Source: Ralstonia mannitolilytica
GTDB taxonomy: Bacteria; Pseudomonadota; Gammaproteobacteria; Burkholderiales; Burkholderiaceae
Direction: 5' to 3'
Length of the DNA: 64,000 bases
Assembly (NCBI RefSeq): GCF_905397375.1
Contig: NZ_CAJPVG010000013.1
Coordinates: 1-64,000, forward strand
Part shown: positions 17,218 through 25,927 of the stretch, one piece after another
Position numbering within the stretch: the stretch's first letter is position 1
How the letters are laid out: each line of letters begins with the position of its first letter
Notes under the pieces: generated by a model
What the model saw: the letters and a program-made list of their open reading frames with translations, nothing else
Told to the model about the DNA's origin: nothing
Databases searched by the model: none
Position numbers and translations under genes: made by a program

Positions 17218-17517
17218 ATGACCTGGCTTTCGCAAAACCTGATCTGGATCGTGCTGGGCGGATTGGTGGTGGTGTTCCTTTGGCGCAGCCAAGCGATGCG
17301 CTCCAGAGGCGGCGAGGGTGCCGGCATGATGCACGGCGCTCCAGATGCAAACAGTGACCCAGTGACCGGAAACCGGGTTGACCCGACCCACGCCATCACG
17401 GCCAATTTTGAAGGGAAGACGTTCTACTTCGAGTCTGAGCAATCTCGCGCGGTCTTTCAGCAGAATCCTTCACGTTTCGTCCACCAACACCATCGCCATC
17501 ACGGCGGGTGCTGCTAG
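17218..17517 (+). CDS. Membrane-anchored YHS-domain protein with His/Cys tail
   Basis: This 99-aa product has one N-terminal membrane helix (residues 8-22), a linker with MMHG, a YHS-like domain (SDPVTGNRVDPTHAITANF, then KTFYFESEQSRAVFQQNP) and the C-terminal metal-binding tail HQHHRHHGGCC. The usual YHS cysteine is replaced (DPVTG instead of DPVCG), so metal binding probably depends on the tail. It has an AGACGGAGG ribosome site. It occupies the position taken by an HMA chaperone in the paralogous cassette at 39973. Confidence 0.72.
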   Translation: MTWLSQNLIWIVLGGLVVVFLWRSQAMRSRGGEGAGMMHGAPDANSDPVTGNRVDPTHAITANFEGKTFYFESEQSRAVFQQNPSRFVHQHHRHHGGCC

Positions 17518-17561
17518 CCAGCCTTTTTTCAAGCCGATTGCCTGTGGACGAGGAGGCTCGC

Positions 17562-17813
17562 ATGAATGATCAAATGAACCCTGAAGATGGGCCGCACGCG
17601 GCGCACAGGACAGTCTTCAGGTCCAGGTGGGTTTTGATAGGCTTCCTGCTTGTGATCGCCTATTTCCTGTTCACGGAACATCGGGCACACGTGATCCCGT
17701 TCCTGCCCTTCCTGTTGCTCGCTACTTGCCCGTTGATGCACCTGTTCATGCACCACGGCCACCAAGACGAAGGGGGCGAGCCGTCAACGCACGTACATCC
17801 AAAGGGAGAGTAA
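17562..17813 (+). CDS. DUF2933-type small membrane protein (copy 1)
   Basis: This 83-aa product starts at the ATG at 17562 with AGGAGG upstream; the open frame before it is not coding. It has two close hydrophobic helices around TEHRAH, a conserved central motif, then LLATCPLMHLFMHHGH and a His/Glu tail. The family recurs in metal-resistance clusters, but I know of no proven function. The His residues after the second helix could bind copper. A paralogue is at 40340. Confidence 0.75.
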   Translation: MNDQMNPEDGPHAAHRTVFRSRWVLIGFLLVIAYFLFTEHRAHVIPFLPFLLLATCPLMHLFMHHGHQDEGGEPSTHVHPKGE

Positions 17814-17815
17814 CG

Positions 17816-18478
17816 ATGCAGCACGACACACAATCCGGCTACGGGCTCTGGTCGTTGGTCATCATCAACTCGGCCATCTTCATCATCTTCGCTTTCAGCT
17901 TCACCAAGCCAAAGACCTCGCGTGACTGGCGGTCCTTCGGGGCCTTCTCGGCGTTTCTCGTGGCGCTGTTTACGGAGATGTACGGGTTCCCACTGACGAT
18001 CTACTTGTTGCTGCCCTGGTTGAGCAAGCATTTTCCCGGTATCGATTTCCTCTCTCACGACGCGGGGCATTTGCTGGAGGTGATGTTCGGCTGGCGCGCT
18101 AATCCGCATTTCGGGCCGTTCCACATCCTAAGCAACCTGCTGATCTTCGGTGGTTTCATCATGCTCGCTTCCGCCTGGCGGGTGCTGTATCTGGCGCAGC
18201 AGCAGCACCGTCTGGCCACCGGTGGACTCTATACCCGCATGCGCCATCCGCAATATGTGGCGTTTGTCCTGATCATGCTCGGCTTCCTGCTGCAGTGGCC
18301 GACGTTGCTCACGCTGATCATGTTTCCAGTGCTGGTCTGGATGTATGTTCATCTCGCGCTGACTGAGGAGCGAGATGCGCTGGCCGAGTTCGGCCGGGCA
18401 TACGAAGCGTATTGTGAGCGCACACCACGTTTCATCCCCCGTTGGAGCAGTGGTGCGTCGAAGGCGTCGTCTCATTGA
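17816..18478 (+). CDS. Isoprenylcysteine-methyltransferase-like membrane protein (copy 1)
   Basis: This 220-aa integral membrane protein (about five helices) has the ICMT/NnrU-like C-terminal signature TGGLYTRMRHPQYVAFVLIM, LLQWPT, then ALTEERDAL and a Pro-Arg-Phe-Ile-Pro end. Such proteins methylate membrane or thiol substrates using AdoMet, but bacterial members are mostly uncharacterised. The start at 17816 has a GGGAGAG site and is 2 bases after the preceding stop. The paralogue at 40678 is very similar along its whole length (by eye about three quarters identical) and follows the same DUF2933 partner. Confidence 0.75.
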   Translation: MQHDTQSGYGLWSLVIINSAIFIIFAFSFTKPKTSRDWRSFGAFSAFLVALFTEMYGFPLTIYLLLPWLSKHFPGIDFLSHDAGHLLEVMFGWRANPHFGPFHILSNLLIFGGFIMLASAWRVLYLAQQQHRLATGGLYTRMRHPQYVAFVLIMLGFLLQWPTLLTLIMFPVLVWMYVHLALTEERDALAEFGRAYEAYCERTPRFIPRWSSGASKASSH

Positions 18479-18893
18479 TCACGACATCCTCGGCAGGAGG
18501 CAACCCTTCGCAGCCGCTGTAACAGAGTCCGCCACTCTGATCCTCTTCTCCACGTAATGCACGTTGGCTTGGCTGGCGGCGCCCGAACCTTTCGTGGATT
18601 TCATGGGCACGCTTTTCCATGGCGTAGATTTCAAGCATCTGCCGGCCAACTGCTCACGTGATGGTCCCTTCTGTATCCCGCCATCATGTTTGTAGTACGG
18701 TTCTTTGCGGCGGGCGCCTTCTTTTAGTCGCCGCACAACGGCCAGTTAGGTCAAAGAGAAAGCGCTGCCCGCTGAGGCTCGCGTTGCTAGTGCGCTTGGC
18801 CGGCAAATTCGAGCGCCCGTTGATTGGGCCATTGCCCATGTCTGGATCATCACAACCGCCCATTGGATATGCAGCTAAGAGTCGCCGGAAACC
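18479..18893. other. Non-coding or decayed stretch, no gene recognised
   Basis: This 415-bp region lies between two convergent genes. Short open frames exist on both strands (for example minus 18479-18736), but none has a ribosome site, recognisable composition or motif. No strong hairpin or FNR-like site was seen. It may be a decayed remnant. Confidence 0.5.
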
Positions 18894-20780
18894 TCACCGC
18901 ACGTCAGTGTCGCAAGCGCTGCAAGCTTGGCGAACCGTTGCTTCTCCAACGTCGCAGTCACGATGGTCTGATGCCGGAATATAAGACTGCGCAAACGAGT
19001 AGGGCCAAGATGGCCCGTAAAGCCACTGGAATGCCGTCTCGGCCACCAAGTCGCGCACTGACCGACCTGTCTCAAGTGTGTGTGTCAGCGTGGCGCTAAG
19101 CGCTTCTTCCGAAGCGCGCCAGATATTGTCTTCCCCGGCTTTTCGCCTGGAGGCCCTCACGCCCGCAGCCATGGCGGCTACGAGCAACAGCCATGGTTGG
19201 AACCGCTCGGACCATGCATAGCGCGTCCAGCGCATCGGATGGCTCCATTTCAGCCATTCAGCGCTCCACGGCGTTGCCAGCGCGCGCACGGTTGGGCTCC
19301 AGAACTGGTCATACAGCCGTTCGTTGATTTCCGAGACGGCGCGCACATGCTCGAACAGGGCACGCGGGTATGGGAATTGAATGTCTTCGACGCGACGCGG
19401 CTCAAACGTGACCCCGCGTTGGGAGTTGTTCTGTGGCGGCGCATCGGAGTGTTCCGACAGCTTCATCTCGTACAAGCCGGGCGGCAGCGCCTCAATCGCA
19501 TCGAGGCTTTGCAGGATCGCGCGATGCTCGTGACGCGCCACGCTTGCGGAGACGAAAATGCCGAGGTGTCCGACATGCGGGTTGGTGAGATACACGATTC
19601 GCTGGCCGGCGGCGACCAGAGCTTCCGTACTTTCGTACACGACGGGAATCCAGCCGAGCGCCTGGTGCGGTGGCGTGATGTTGTCGCCGTACGAGGCAAA
19701 GATGACGATCGGTTTGCAAATGCGCCGTAAGTCGACCGTGCACTTACCGTCGACATGCACTTCGCCGGTTTCCAACTTGTTGCCGACAAAAAGATCCTGG
19801 ATGGTTGCGACCAGTTCTTCCCGGCTGAGAAAGTAAAAGCCATTCCACCAGCGCTCGAATTCCAAAAACCGGTCACCTTCACCATCCGGATCGGCGAAGA
19901 CAGTGTAGAGCTTGGTCCAGAGCGCGGACTCAGGCTTGAGTGCCTCGAAGTTCTGTACCAGCCATGCACCGTCAAAACGGCCGTTGCCCAGATCGGCAAG
20001 AAAGTTTGCTGACCACACGCCGCCGGTGAACGCCCCGAGCAGGCGCATCGGGTTGACGCCTGCTTCGCCGGACCAGTACGAGAGCGGGGAGCCGTTGAGC
20101 ACCGCAGGGCAGGCGACGCGCTCGCAGCAGTGGGCAGACAGGAGCATCACTTCCCAGCCGGCCTGGCAGTTGCCGTAGAGCACCGGCGCCTGCCCGTCAT
20201 GCCGTCGCGCGACCTCCTCGACGAAGGTACGAAGCGCGTTCAGGACGTCGCCAAGGGTCTGTCCGCGGCAGGGGGCCGGGAAGAAGCTGACAAAGTAGAC
20301 AGGATGGCCTTCGGCGAGGGCCATGCCGACTTCCGAATCGCGCTTGAAGCCCCCAATGCCCGGTCCGTGACCGGCACGCGGGTCGATGACGATGACGGGG
20401 GTTGCATCCGCCCGAACCTGTCGCTCCAGGTGGTCGGTGCCACAGCGCGTGATACGGAGCAGGGCATAGTTGGCCGGGCGCTCGAAGGTTCGCGCATCCA
20501 GTAGCAATTCGTAGTCGAAATGCAGCGGTGGCGGCAGGCCGGCCTCCTCATGGGCCAACATATTGTTGGCGCGTTGCCGCAGGATATCGATGAACAGAAT
20601 CCACCGCTGCGTGACATCCACCCAGTAGTCCCACCCTTGCTCAAGAGGGGGCTCGGCAGGTGCCGGCTGTGGCTCGGCCTGGTGGTCCGGTTCGCTAACC
20701 AACCGCAGCGCCGGGGCTGCTACACCCGGCGCCGATCGGGCCGGACGTCGTTTGCGCTGTACCGTACGGTCTGTCATCAC
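18894..20780 (-). CDS. DUF3141 alpha/beta-hydrolase (polyhydroxyalkanoate-synthase-like), possibly C-terminally truncated
   Basis: This 628-aa cytoplasmic protein has an alpha/beta-hydrolase core with DPRAGHGPGIGGFKRDSE, a PhaC-like nucleophile elbow GNCQAGW (Cys in place of Ser) near residue 205, and LSYWSGEAG and FDGAWLVQNFE blocks typical of DUF3141. A catalytic Asp/His pair is likely in ASYGDNITPP and NPHVGHLG. The family is usually longer, near 750-800 aa, with a further helical tail. Here the frame ends soon after LYGPSW with a Cys-rich, unfamiliar end, which suggests truncation or a late frameshift. The substrate is not known. Confidence 0.75.
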   Translation of the reverse strand: MMTDRTVQRKRRPARSAPGVAAPALRLVSEPDHQAEPQPAPAEPPLEQGWDYWVDVTQRWILFIDILRQRANNMLAHEEAGLPPPLHFDYELLLDARTFERPANYALLRITRCGTDHLERQVRADATPVIVIDPRAGHGPGIGGFKRDSEVGMALAEGHPVYFVSFFPAPCRGQTLGDVLNALRTFVEEVARRHDGQAPVLYGNCQAGWEVMLLSAHCCERVACPAVLNGSPLSYWSGEAGVNPMRLLGAFTGGVWSANFLADLGNGRFDGAWLVQNFEALKPESALWTKLYTVFADPDGEGDRFLEFERWWNGFYFLSREELVATIQDLFVGNKLETGEVHVDGKCTVDLRRICKPIVIFASYGDNITPPHQALGWIPVVYESTEALVAAGQRIVYLTNPHVGHLGIFVSASVARHEHRAILQSLDAIEALPPGLYEMKLSEHSDAPPQNNSQRGVTFEPRRVEDIQFPYPRALFEHVRAVSEINERLYDQFWSPTVRALATPWSAEWLKWSHPMRWTRYAWSERFQPWLLLVAAMAAGVRASRRKAGEDNIWRASEEALSATLTHTLETGRSVRDLVAETAFQWLYGPSWPYSFAQSYIPASDHRDCDVGEATVRQACSACDTDVR

Positions 20781-20931
20781 ACCACCTCATCACTTCCTGT
20801 GAAAGTCGTGATGTCCGTCACCAGACAGTGCGGACACGGGCTGCAAATCATGCGGTGCAACTGCATGGGCCTTGTAGGCCAGCTTAGCCGCATCGGGCCG
20901 AACTTCGTTGTCGCAGGTCAGGTGAATTGAA

Positions 20932-20957
20932 GCGCGGGCTCTTTTCTGAGCCCGCGC
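20932..20957 (-). terminator. Strong hairpin downstream of the 81-aa gene
   Basis: GCGCGGGCTC (20932-20941) pairs perfectly with GAGCCCGCGC (20948-20957) around a 6-base loop, directly after the stop of the small His/Met gene at 20964. A 10-bp GC-rich stem here fits a terminator, although the T-run on the minus strand is weak. Confidence 0.6.
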
Positions 20958-20963
20958 GCAGAC

Positions 20964-21209
20964 TTACTTGGTATCGGGATGGAAATGCTTGGACTTGTCC
21001 CTGCCCTTGGTGTCCTCGGCGGGGGCGGCCGCCGGCGCGCTGGCGGCGGAAGCGCCAGCTTTCTCGGCGACGTGCGAATGCGGTTTCATTTTGTGCGCGC
21101 CGGAGGCTTCGGATGCCATGGGCATGTCGTTGTCCGTGGCAAATACGCCGGCCGACATGGATGCGGCGGTTGCAAGCAGCAGTGCGGAAAGGATGGTTTT
21201 GCGGTTCAC
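20964..21209 (-). CDS. Small periplasmic His/Met-containing protein
   Basis: This 81-aa product starts at a GTG (21207-21209) with AGGAGA upstream, giving a good signal peptide (MNRKTILSALLLATAASMSAGVFA). The mature part has NDMPMASEASGAHKMKPHSH, an Ala/Pro linker and a final KHFHPDTK. Scattered Met and His suggest weak metal binding. It has its own terminator and an FNR/ANR-like box about 105 bases upstream, so it seems to be a single-gene unit. Confidence 0.68.
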   Translation of the reverse strand: MNRKTILSALLLATAASMSAGVFATDNDMPMASEASGAHKMKPHSHVAEKAGASAASAPAAAPAEDTKGRDKSKHFHPDTK

Positions 21210-21312
21210 GTTGTGTCTCCTAGCGATAAAAGTTGGCGGTTCAGTTTTGCAGTCCATTCTGGGTGATGAGGGGCCACTATTGCACTGACTCCTGCTGGAT
21301 AGCGACCGTGGC

Positions 21313-21326
21313 TTGATCCATGTCAA
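21313..21326. promoter_or_regulatory. FNR/ANR-like palindrome TTGATCCATGTCAA
   Basis: It matches TTGATNNNNATCAA with one change (G for A in the right half). It lies about 105-117 bases upstream of the small His/Met gene at 21209, a suitable distance for activation. Confidence 0.55.
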
Positions 21327-21612
21327 GCCGGATCGGCGCTCCATGTCTCATTTCACCCAGCCAATAGCAGGATGTTTGGTCTCGTACGCCATGCCCCAAT
21401 GCTCTTGGGCAGGGGCGGTGGGTGCGGGGATGGTTTCCATGAGCGGGGTATCGGCAGTCTGCCAACTGCTTCCCGATGGGAAGCTGACCGGAAGGTGACT
21501 TTTCTGTCATGCATTCCAGTTGCTTGATCTTCAGGTGCATGTTTCTGGCACATGGGGGCTGAAATGGCGACGGGTAAGCTATTACCTGCTACGCAATTGG
21601 ATCGAATATGCC

Positions 21613-21626
21613 TTGATCCAGGTAAA
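21613..21626. promoter_or_regulatory. FNR/ANR-like half-palindrome TTGATCCAGGTAAA
   Basis: The left half is perfect TTGAT and the right half GTAAA is imperfect. It is 74-87 bases upstream of the small membrane protein at 21700, which heads the LolA/ABC operon, so a class II promoter start near 21661 would be possible. Confidence 0.4.
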
Positions 21627-21699
21627 GCGATGCCGCCCATAAAGGTGTAACGTGAATTGTGCTTGGGGTTACACCTTGGGTTTCACGAGGAGGTGCACG

Positions 21700-21924
21700 A
21701 TGATGGTTCACGGGTTCGACATGGCCGGCTATGGTCTCGCTCACTGGATCACGTTTGCCGTCATGGCGGTGGTATTGCTGTATCCCATCGGCCGAATCCT
21801 GATGCGGATCGGGTTGTCGCCTTTTTGGGCCATTCTGGTGCTGGTGCCATTCTTCAACCTGATCGGGCTTTGGGTGCTGGCATTTGTCGAATGGCCACGG
21901 CAAGGGTCTGGCCGTCCTGGCTAG
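21700..21924 (+). CDS. Small two-helix membrane protein
   Basis: This 74-aa product has two hydrophobic helices (about 9-30 and 36-58), with PIGRILMRIGLSPFWAI between them and a short basic end WPRQGSGRPG. The start ATG follows GAGGAGGTGC. A second ATG follows immediately. It resembles small inner-membrane proteins of unknown role and leads the lipid/lipoprotein-export operon, 9 bases before the next gene. Confidence 0.65.
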   Translation: MMVHGFDMAGYGLAHWITFAVMAVVLLYPIGRILMRIGLSPFWAILVLVPFFNLIGLWVLAFVEWPRQGSGRPG

Positions 21925-21933
21925 TCGGATGCC

Positions 21934-22737
21934 ATGAAATCGTTCAGCTGCCCGGATGGCACCATGGTTCGCAAGGCCATTCCCTCTCTGGTGTCCGCGT
22001 GCCTTGTGGCGTTTGCTGCCGCATGCATGGTGGGTGGGGCTTGGGCTGAGGAACCAGACGGCCGCACGCTCGTCGATCGCGTCGATACCCTGCTGTGGGG
22101 CAAGACGCTGCAAGGCGAGTTCCAGATGACGATCACCACACCGCGCTGGCAGCGCGCGCTTGACCTGCGCGCCTGGATGGAGCGGCCGCGGCGCTCGTTC
22201 ATCCGCGTTCTGGCGCCGGCCAAGGAGGCCGGTATTGGGTCGCTGCGTATCGGCTCGGAGATGTGGAACTACCTGCCCAACATCGAGCGCACCATCAAGA
22301 TTCCGCCGTCGATGATGCTGCAGCCCTGGATGGGCTCCGACTTCACCAACGACGACTTGGTCAAGCAAAGCAGCGCCGTGGATGACTACACGCATCGGGT
22401 TCTCCGCACGGAGGTGCTGAACGGCGCCGCGTCTTACGTGATTGAATCGATTCCCAAGCCGGATGCCGCCGTCGTGTGGGGAAAGATTCTCTACTGGATT
22501 CGGCAAGCGGATACGATTCCGCTCAAGCAGTATTACTACAACGAGCGCAACGAACTGGTGCGGGTCCTGACGTTCTCCGACGTTGGCCCGATGGGTGGCC
22601 GCACCATTCCGACCAAATGGGAAATGCGCCCCGTGAATGATCCAGGCCACGCAACCGTGATCGTCGTCAAGGCCGCGCGCTACGACCAGCCGATTGACGA
22701 CGAACGCTTTACGCAGCGCAATCTGCAAAAGCCATGA
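21934..22737 (+). CDS. Outer-membrane lipoprotein-sorting (LolA-like) protein
   Basis: This product of up to 267 aa has a signal peptide (ending GGAWAEE) and the LolA-like closed-barrel fold: LLWGKTLQGEFQMTITTPRW, RSFIRVLAPAKEAGIGSLRI and MWNYLPNIERTIKIPPSMML. The family carries lipids or lipoproteins across the periplasm. A downstream ATG at 21964 would give a shorter signal. It overlaps the ABC ATPase gene (ATGA), and the order LolA-like, ATPase, permease, barrel suggests a dedicated envelope lipid or lipoprotein route. Confidence 0.8.
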   Translation: MKSFSCPDGTMVRKAIPSLVSACLVAFAAACMVGGAWAEEPDGRTLVDRVDTLLWGKTLQGEFQMTITTPRWQRALDLRAWMERPRRSFIRVLAPAKEAGIGSLRIGSEMWNYLPNIERTIKIPPSMMLQPWMGSDFTNDDLVKQSSAVDDYTHRVLRTEVLNGAASYVIESIPKPDAAVVWGKILYWIRQADTIPLKQYYYNERNELVRVLTFSDVGPMGGRTIPTKWEMRPVNDPGHATVIVVKAARYDQPIDDERFTQRNLQKP

Positions 22738-23438
22738 ATGCTGCAGCCGATACAGTCGTCAAGCTCGTAGGTGTCTCCAGGCTGTATCGGCAAGGTGCCA
22801 GCGTCGTGCATGCGCTGCAGCATATCAATCTGGAAATCCGCAAAGGCGACTTTGCGGTGCTGGTAGGGCCGTCCGGCTCGGGCAAGACAACGCTCCTGAA
22901 CGTGATCGGTGGCTTGGACTCACCCACCGAAGGCCATGTCTGGGTCGACGGCAGCGAGATCGGGACACTGGGTAAAGCCGCGCTTTCGGACATCCGCTTG
23001 CGCAAGATCGGCTTCGTCTTCCAGGAGTTCAATCTGATTCCCGTTCTTTCCGCGCTAGAAAACGTGGAATTCGTGATGCTGTTGCAGGGGGTGCCAGAGA
23101 TGCAGCGCCGGGACCGCGCCATGACGCTGCTCAAGGAACTGGGATTGGAAGGGATGGAGCACAGGCGTCCGCAGCAACTCTCCGGTGGGCAGCAGCAGCG
23201 CGTGGCGGTGGCGCGCGCCATCGCGGCCGAGCCGATCATCGTGCTGCCCGATGAGCCGACCGCCAATCTGGATTCCAAAGCCGGCGCCGCGCTCATGGAC
23301 ATGATGAAGGCCATGAATGAACGGCGCGGCGTGACGTTCGTGTTCTCCACCCACGACCCGATGGTGGTCGAACGCGCGCGGCGGGTCATTCGCCTGCGTG
23401 ACGGCCGGATCGAAGCCGATGAGCGCCGACCGCCATGA
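22734..23438 (+). CDS. LolD/MacB-like ABC transporter ATPase
   Basis: This 234-aa protein has Walker A GPSGSGKTT (residues about 45-53), Q-loop FVFQEFNLIPVLS, signature LSGGQQQR and Walker B VLPDEPTANLD, with Pro just before Asp where Ala or Thr is usual, then switch His in FSTHD. This is the class that drives FtsX-like mechanotransmission permeases. It is coupled by ATGA overlaps to the LolA-like gene before and the permease after. Confidence 0.88.
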   Translation: MNAAADTVVKLVGVSRLYRQGASVVHALQHINLEIRKGDFAVLVGPSGSGKTTLLNVIGGLDSPTEGHVWVDGSEIGTLGKAALSDIRLRKIGFVFQEFNLIPVLSALENVEFVMLLQGVPEMQRRDRAMTLLKELGLEGMEHRRPQQLSGGQQQRVAVARAIAAEPIIVLPDEPTANLDSKAGAALMDMMKAMNERRGVTFVFSTHDPMVVERARRVIRLRDGRIEADERRPP

Positions 23439-25927
23439 TGCTGCTGCCACTCGCCGTGCGCAATGTGCTGCGCAACCGCAGGCGTTCCGCCATCACCATC
23501 TCGTCGATCGCCATCGGCCTAGCGGCGATGATCTTCAACTGGGGATTCACCGCTGGCATGAACCGCGAGATGGTCGAGAACACCACGCGGTATTTCGCCG
23601 GCGATGCGCAGGTGCATCTCAAGGGCTACCACGACGATCCGATCCTTGATCTCGCCATGCCAGACTCGGCCCCCATCCTGCATGCCGTGCGCAACGAGGC
23701 TGGGGTGGCAGCCGCCAGCATCCGCCTGGAAACCAAAGCGCTGGCCAGCCGGGGCGACAAGTCGCGCGGCCTCATGCTCGTCGGCGTCGAGCCGGCAGAC
23801 GAGGCGCAGGTGACGATGCTCTCGGACGCCATCGTGGCCGGGCAGCCGCTGACGACCGGCGCGCCCGGCGTGCTGATCGGGGAGATGCTTGCTGAAGCGC
23901 TCGCGGTGCGGCCCGGGCAGAACATCGTGTTCGTGGGGCAGGGCTACGACGGCTCGATATCGAGCGGAAAGTATCCGGTGCGCGGCATCTTCCGCAGCAA
24001 GATCGACGATCTCGACGGCTACGTCGCCGTGATGCCGCTGCCTGTTGTGCGGGAGTTTCTCTCCGCGCCCGGTGGCGCCACCGCCATCGCCCTGCGGCTG
24101 CGCGAGCGCTCGCGCCTGGAGCCGGTCAGCGCGGGGCTCGCCGAGCGCCTGGGAGATCGTTACGAAGTCGTGGGGTGGCCACGGCTGCTACCGATGGTAG
24201 CGGTCAGTTCGCGCTTTCACGAGGTCACGACCTACGTGGTGCTGTTGGTGTTCTTCGTGGTGGTCGTCTTCGCGGTGGCGAATCCTGTGCTGATGTCCGT
24301 GATGGAGCGCACGCGCGAATTCGGCATCATGCTTGCCGTCGGCATGAGCCGCACGCGCGTGCTTCGGCTGGTCCTGTATGAATCGATCCTTCTGGGCATC
24401 GTTGGCCTGATCGTCGGCAACGCCGTCGGCTGGACAGTGACGGCGTATTTCGCGCGCGCGGGTATCCATCTGCACGGTTTTGAAGCCGGGCTGCGCACGA
24501 TGCCCGGGCTGTCCGACGTCGTCTATCCGGTGGTGAGCGCCGAGCGTGGCGTCGTGCTGTCAGTGGCGGTCTTCGTCATTGCCGGGCTGGCGGCACTGTA
24601 TCCCGCTGCCAAGGCCGTGCAGTTGCGGCCCATCGAGGCGATTCGCGGGCTACCCGCTGCCATGCGGGTGTCGTCACGAAACACGGGCGATTCCCGCTTG
24701 CCGGTGTTCGTGCTGCTCGCACTGCGCAACCTGCTGCGCAATCCACGCCGCACGGCCCTCATGGCCGCAGGCGCTGCCTTCGGCATCGTGGGCTTTGTCT
24801 TCATCCTGGGGTTTTTCGACGGATTCTTCGACCAGACGATCGAGAACTCCACGCGTTATCTGACGGGGCACATCCAGGTCGAACGCAAGGGCTTTCGCAA
24901 GGATTATGCCCCCGAGCTTGCCATCGACGATGCCGTCTCGCTGCTGCAAGCCGTCCGGGGCACGCCTGGCGTGATTGCGGCTGCGCCGCGCACCCAGGTC
25001 CAGGCGTTGGCCAGCACGGCCTCGAAATCCGAAGGCATCATGCTCATCGGCATCGATCCGGTGGCGGAGGCTAAGGTCACGTTCATTTCCCGCACGGTTG
25101 TCCAGGGACGGGCGCTCATACCTGGCGCCGATCGCGAAGTCATGATTGGCCGCAGGCTCGCCGACAAGCTCGGTGTCCGCCTGGGCGAGAAGATCGTCGT
25201 CATGGCCCAGGCCGCCAACGGCGAGCTCGGCACGGCAGCCTACGGGGTGGGGGGCATTTTCTCGACGGAAAGTGCCAGTTTCGATGGCGCATTTGCTTTT
25301 GTCACGCTGCCAGCGGCGCAGTCGTTGCTTGCGCTCGGTTCACGCGTTTCCACCATCAATGTCCGGCTGGAGGATCGCGCGCACGTGTCCGCTGCCGTTG
25401 CCCTGCTACGCGCGCGTATCGGTGGCACCGACGTGACGCTGATACCGTGGCAGGAACTCTTGCCGCAGCTCGAAGACATGGTCCGGCTCCTGCGCGTGGT
25501 GAGCAGTATCATCCTGGCGGTGCTGCTTCTGGTGATTACCACGTCGGTCATCAATACCGTGTTCATGGCCGTCACCGAGCGCACGCGCGAGTTTGGCGTG
25601 ATGCTGGCGCTTGGCACGTCGCCCGCCGCCTTGAGGCGCATGGTCGTATATGAGTCCATCGCCTTGCTGTTGATCGCGTCTGCCGTCGGGTATGGCGCCG
25701 GCATTGCGCTGGTGCTGTATCTTGGGCATGCCGGTATGGACCTGTCGAGCTTCTTCGCCGGATATTCCGCCATCCCCGGGTTGACCGGCATCGTTTATCC
25801 GCGCATTTTCGGTGCGACGGTGGTCCCGCCGGGTATTGCGCTGTTGATTGCCGGCGTGCTGGTTTCGCTCTATCCCGCGGCCAAGGCGGCGCGGCTCGAT
25901 CCAGTGCAAGCGATACGCCATGTTTAA
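23435..25927 (+). CDS. Double-length FtsX-family ABC permease (two fused units)
   Basis: This 830-aa inner-membrane protein is an internal duplication: residues 1 to about 405 and about 420-830 each hold an N-terminal helix, a periplasmic MacB-PCD-like domain and three more helices. Parallel blocks are seen, for example LAVRNVLRNRRRSAI and LALRNLLRNPRRTAL, ENTTRYFAGDAQVHLKG and ENSTRYLTGHIQVERKG, and VMERTREFGIMLAVG and VTERTREFGVMLALG. LolC and LolE are normally separate, so this is a single-chain version. It ends 8 bases inside the next gene. Confidence 0.87.
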   Translation: MMLLPLAVRNVLRNRRRSAITISSIAIGLAAMIFNWGFTAGMNREMVENTTRYFAGDAQVHLKGYHDDPILDLAMPDSAPILHAVRNEAGVAAASIRLETKALASRGDKSRGLMLVGVEPADEAQVTMLSDAIVAGQPLTTGAPGVLIGEMLAEALAVRPGQNIVFVGQGYDGSISSGKYPVRGIFRSKIDDLDGYVAVMPLPVVREFLSAPGGATAIALRLRERSRLEPVSAGLAERLGDRYEVVGWPRLLPMVAVSSRFHEVTTYVVLLVFFVVVVFAVANPVLMSVMERTREFGIMLAVGMSRTRVLRLVLYESILLGIVGLIVGNAVGWTVTAYFARAGIHLHGFEAGLRTMPGLSDVVYPVVSAERGVVLSVAVFVIAGLAALYPAAKAVQLRPIEAIRGLPAAMRVSSRNTGDSRLPVFVLLALRNLLRNPRRTALMAAGAAFGIVGFVFILGFFDGFFDQTIENSTRYLTGHIQVERKGFRKDYAPELAIDDAVSLLQAVRGTPGVIAAAPRTQVQALASTASKSEGIMLIGIDPVAEAKVTFISRTVVQGRALIPGADREVMIGRRLADKLGVRLGEKIVVMAQAANGELGTAAYGVGGIFSTESASFDGAFAFVTLPAAQSLLALGSRVSTINVRLEDRAHVSAAVALLRARIGGTDVTLIPWQELLPQLEDMVRLLRVVSSIILAVLLLVITTSVINTVFMAVTERTREFGVMLALGTSPAALRRMVVYESIALLLIASAVGYGAGIALVLYLGHAGMDLSSFFAGYSAIPGLTGIVYPRIFGATVVPPGIALLIAGVLVSLYPAAKAARLDPVQAIRHV

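Noticed and set aside
18432..18736. Small minus-strand frames after the first ICMT-like gene
   Set aside because: No ribosome site or family, and they overlap the end of a confident gene.
21589..22728. Long minus-strand frame opposite the LolA-like gene
   Set aside because: No motif, signal or ribosome site; the plus-strand frame is coupled to the ABC operon by overlap.
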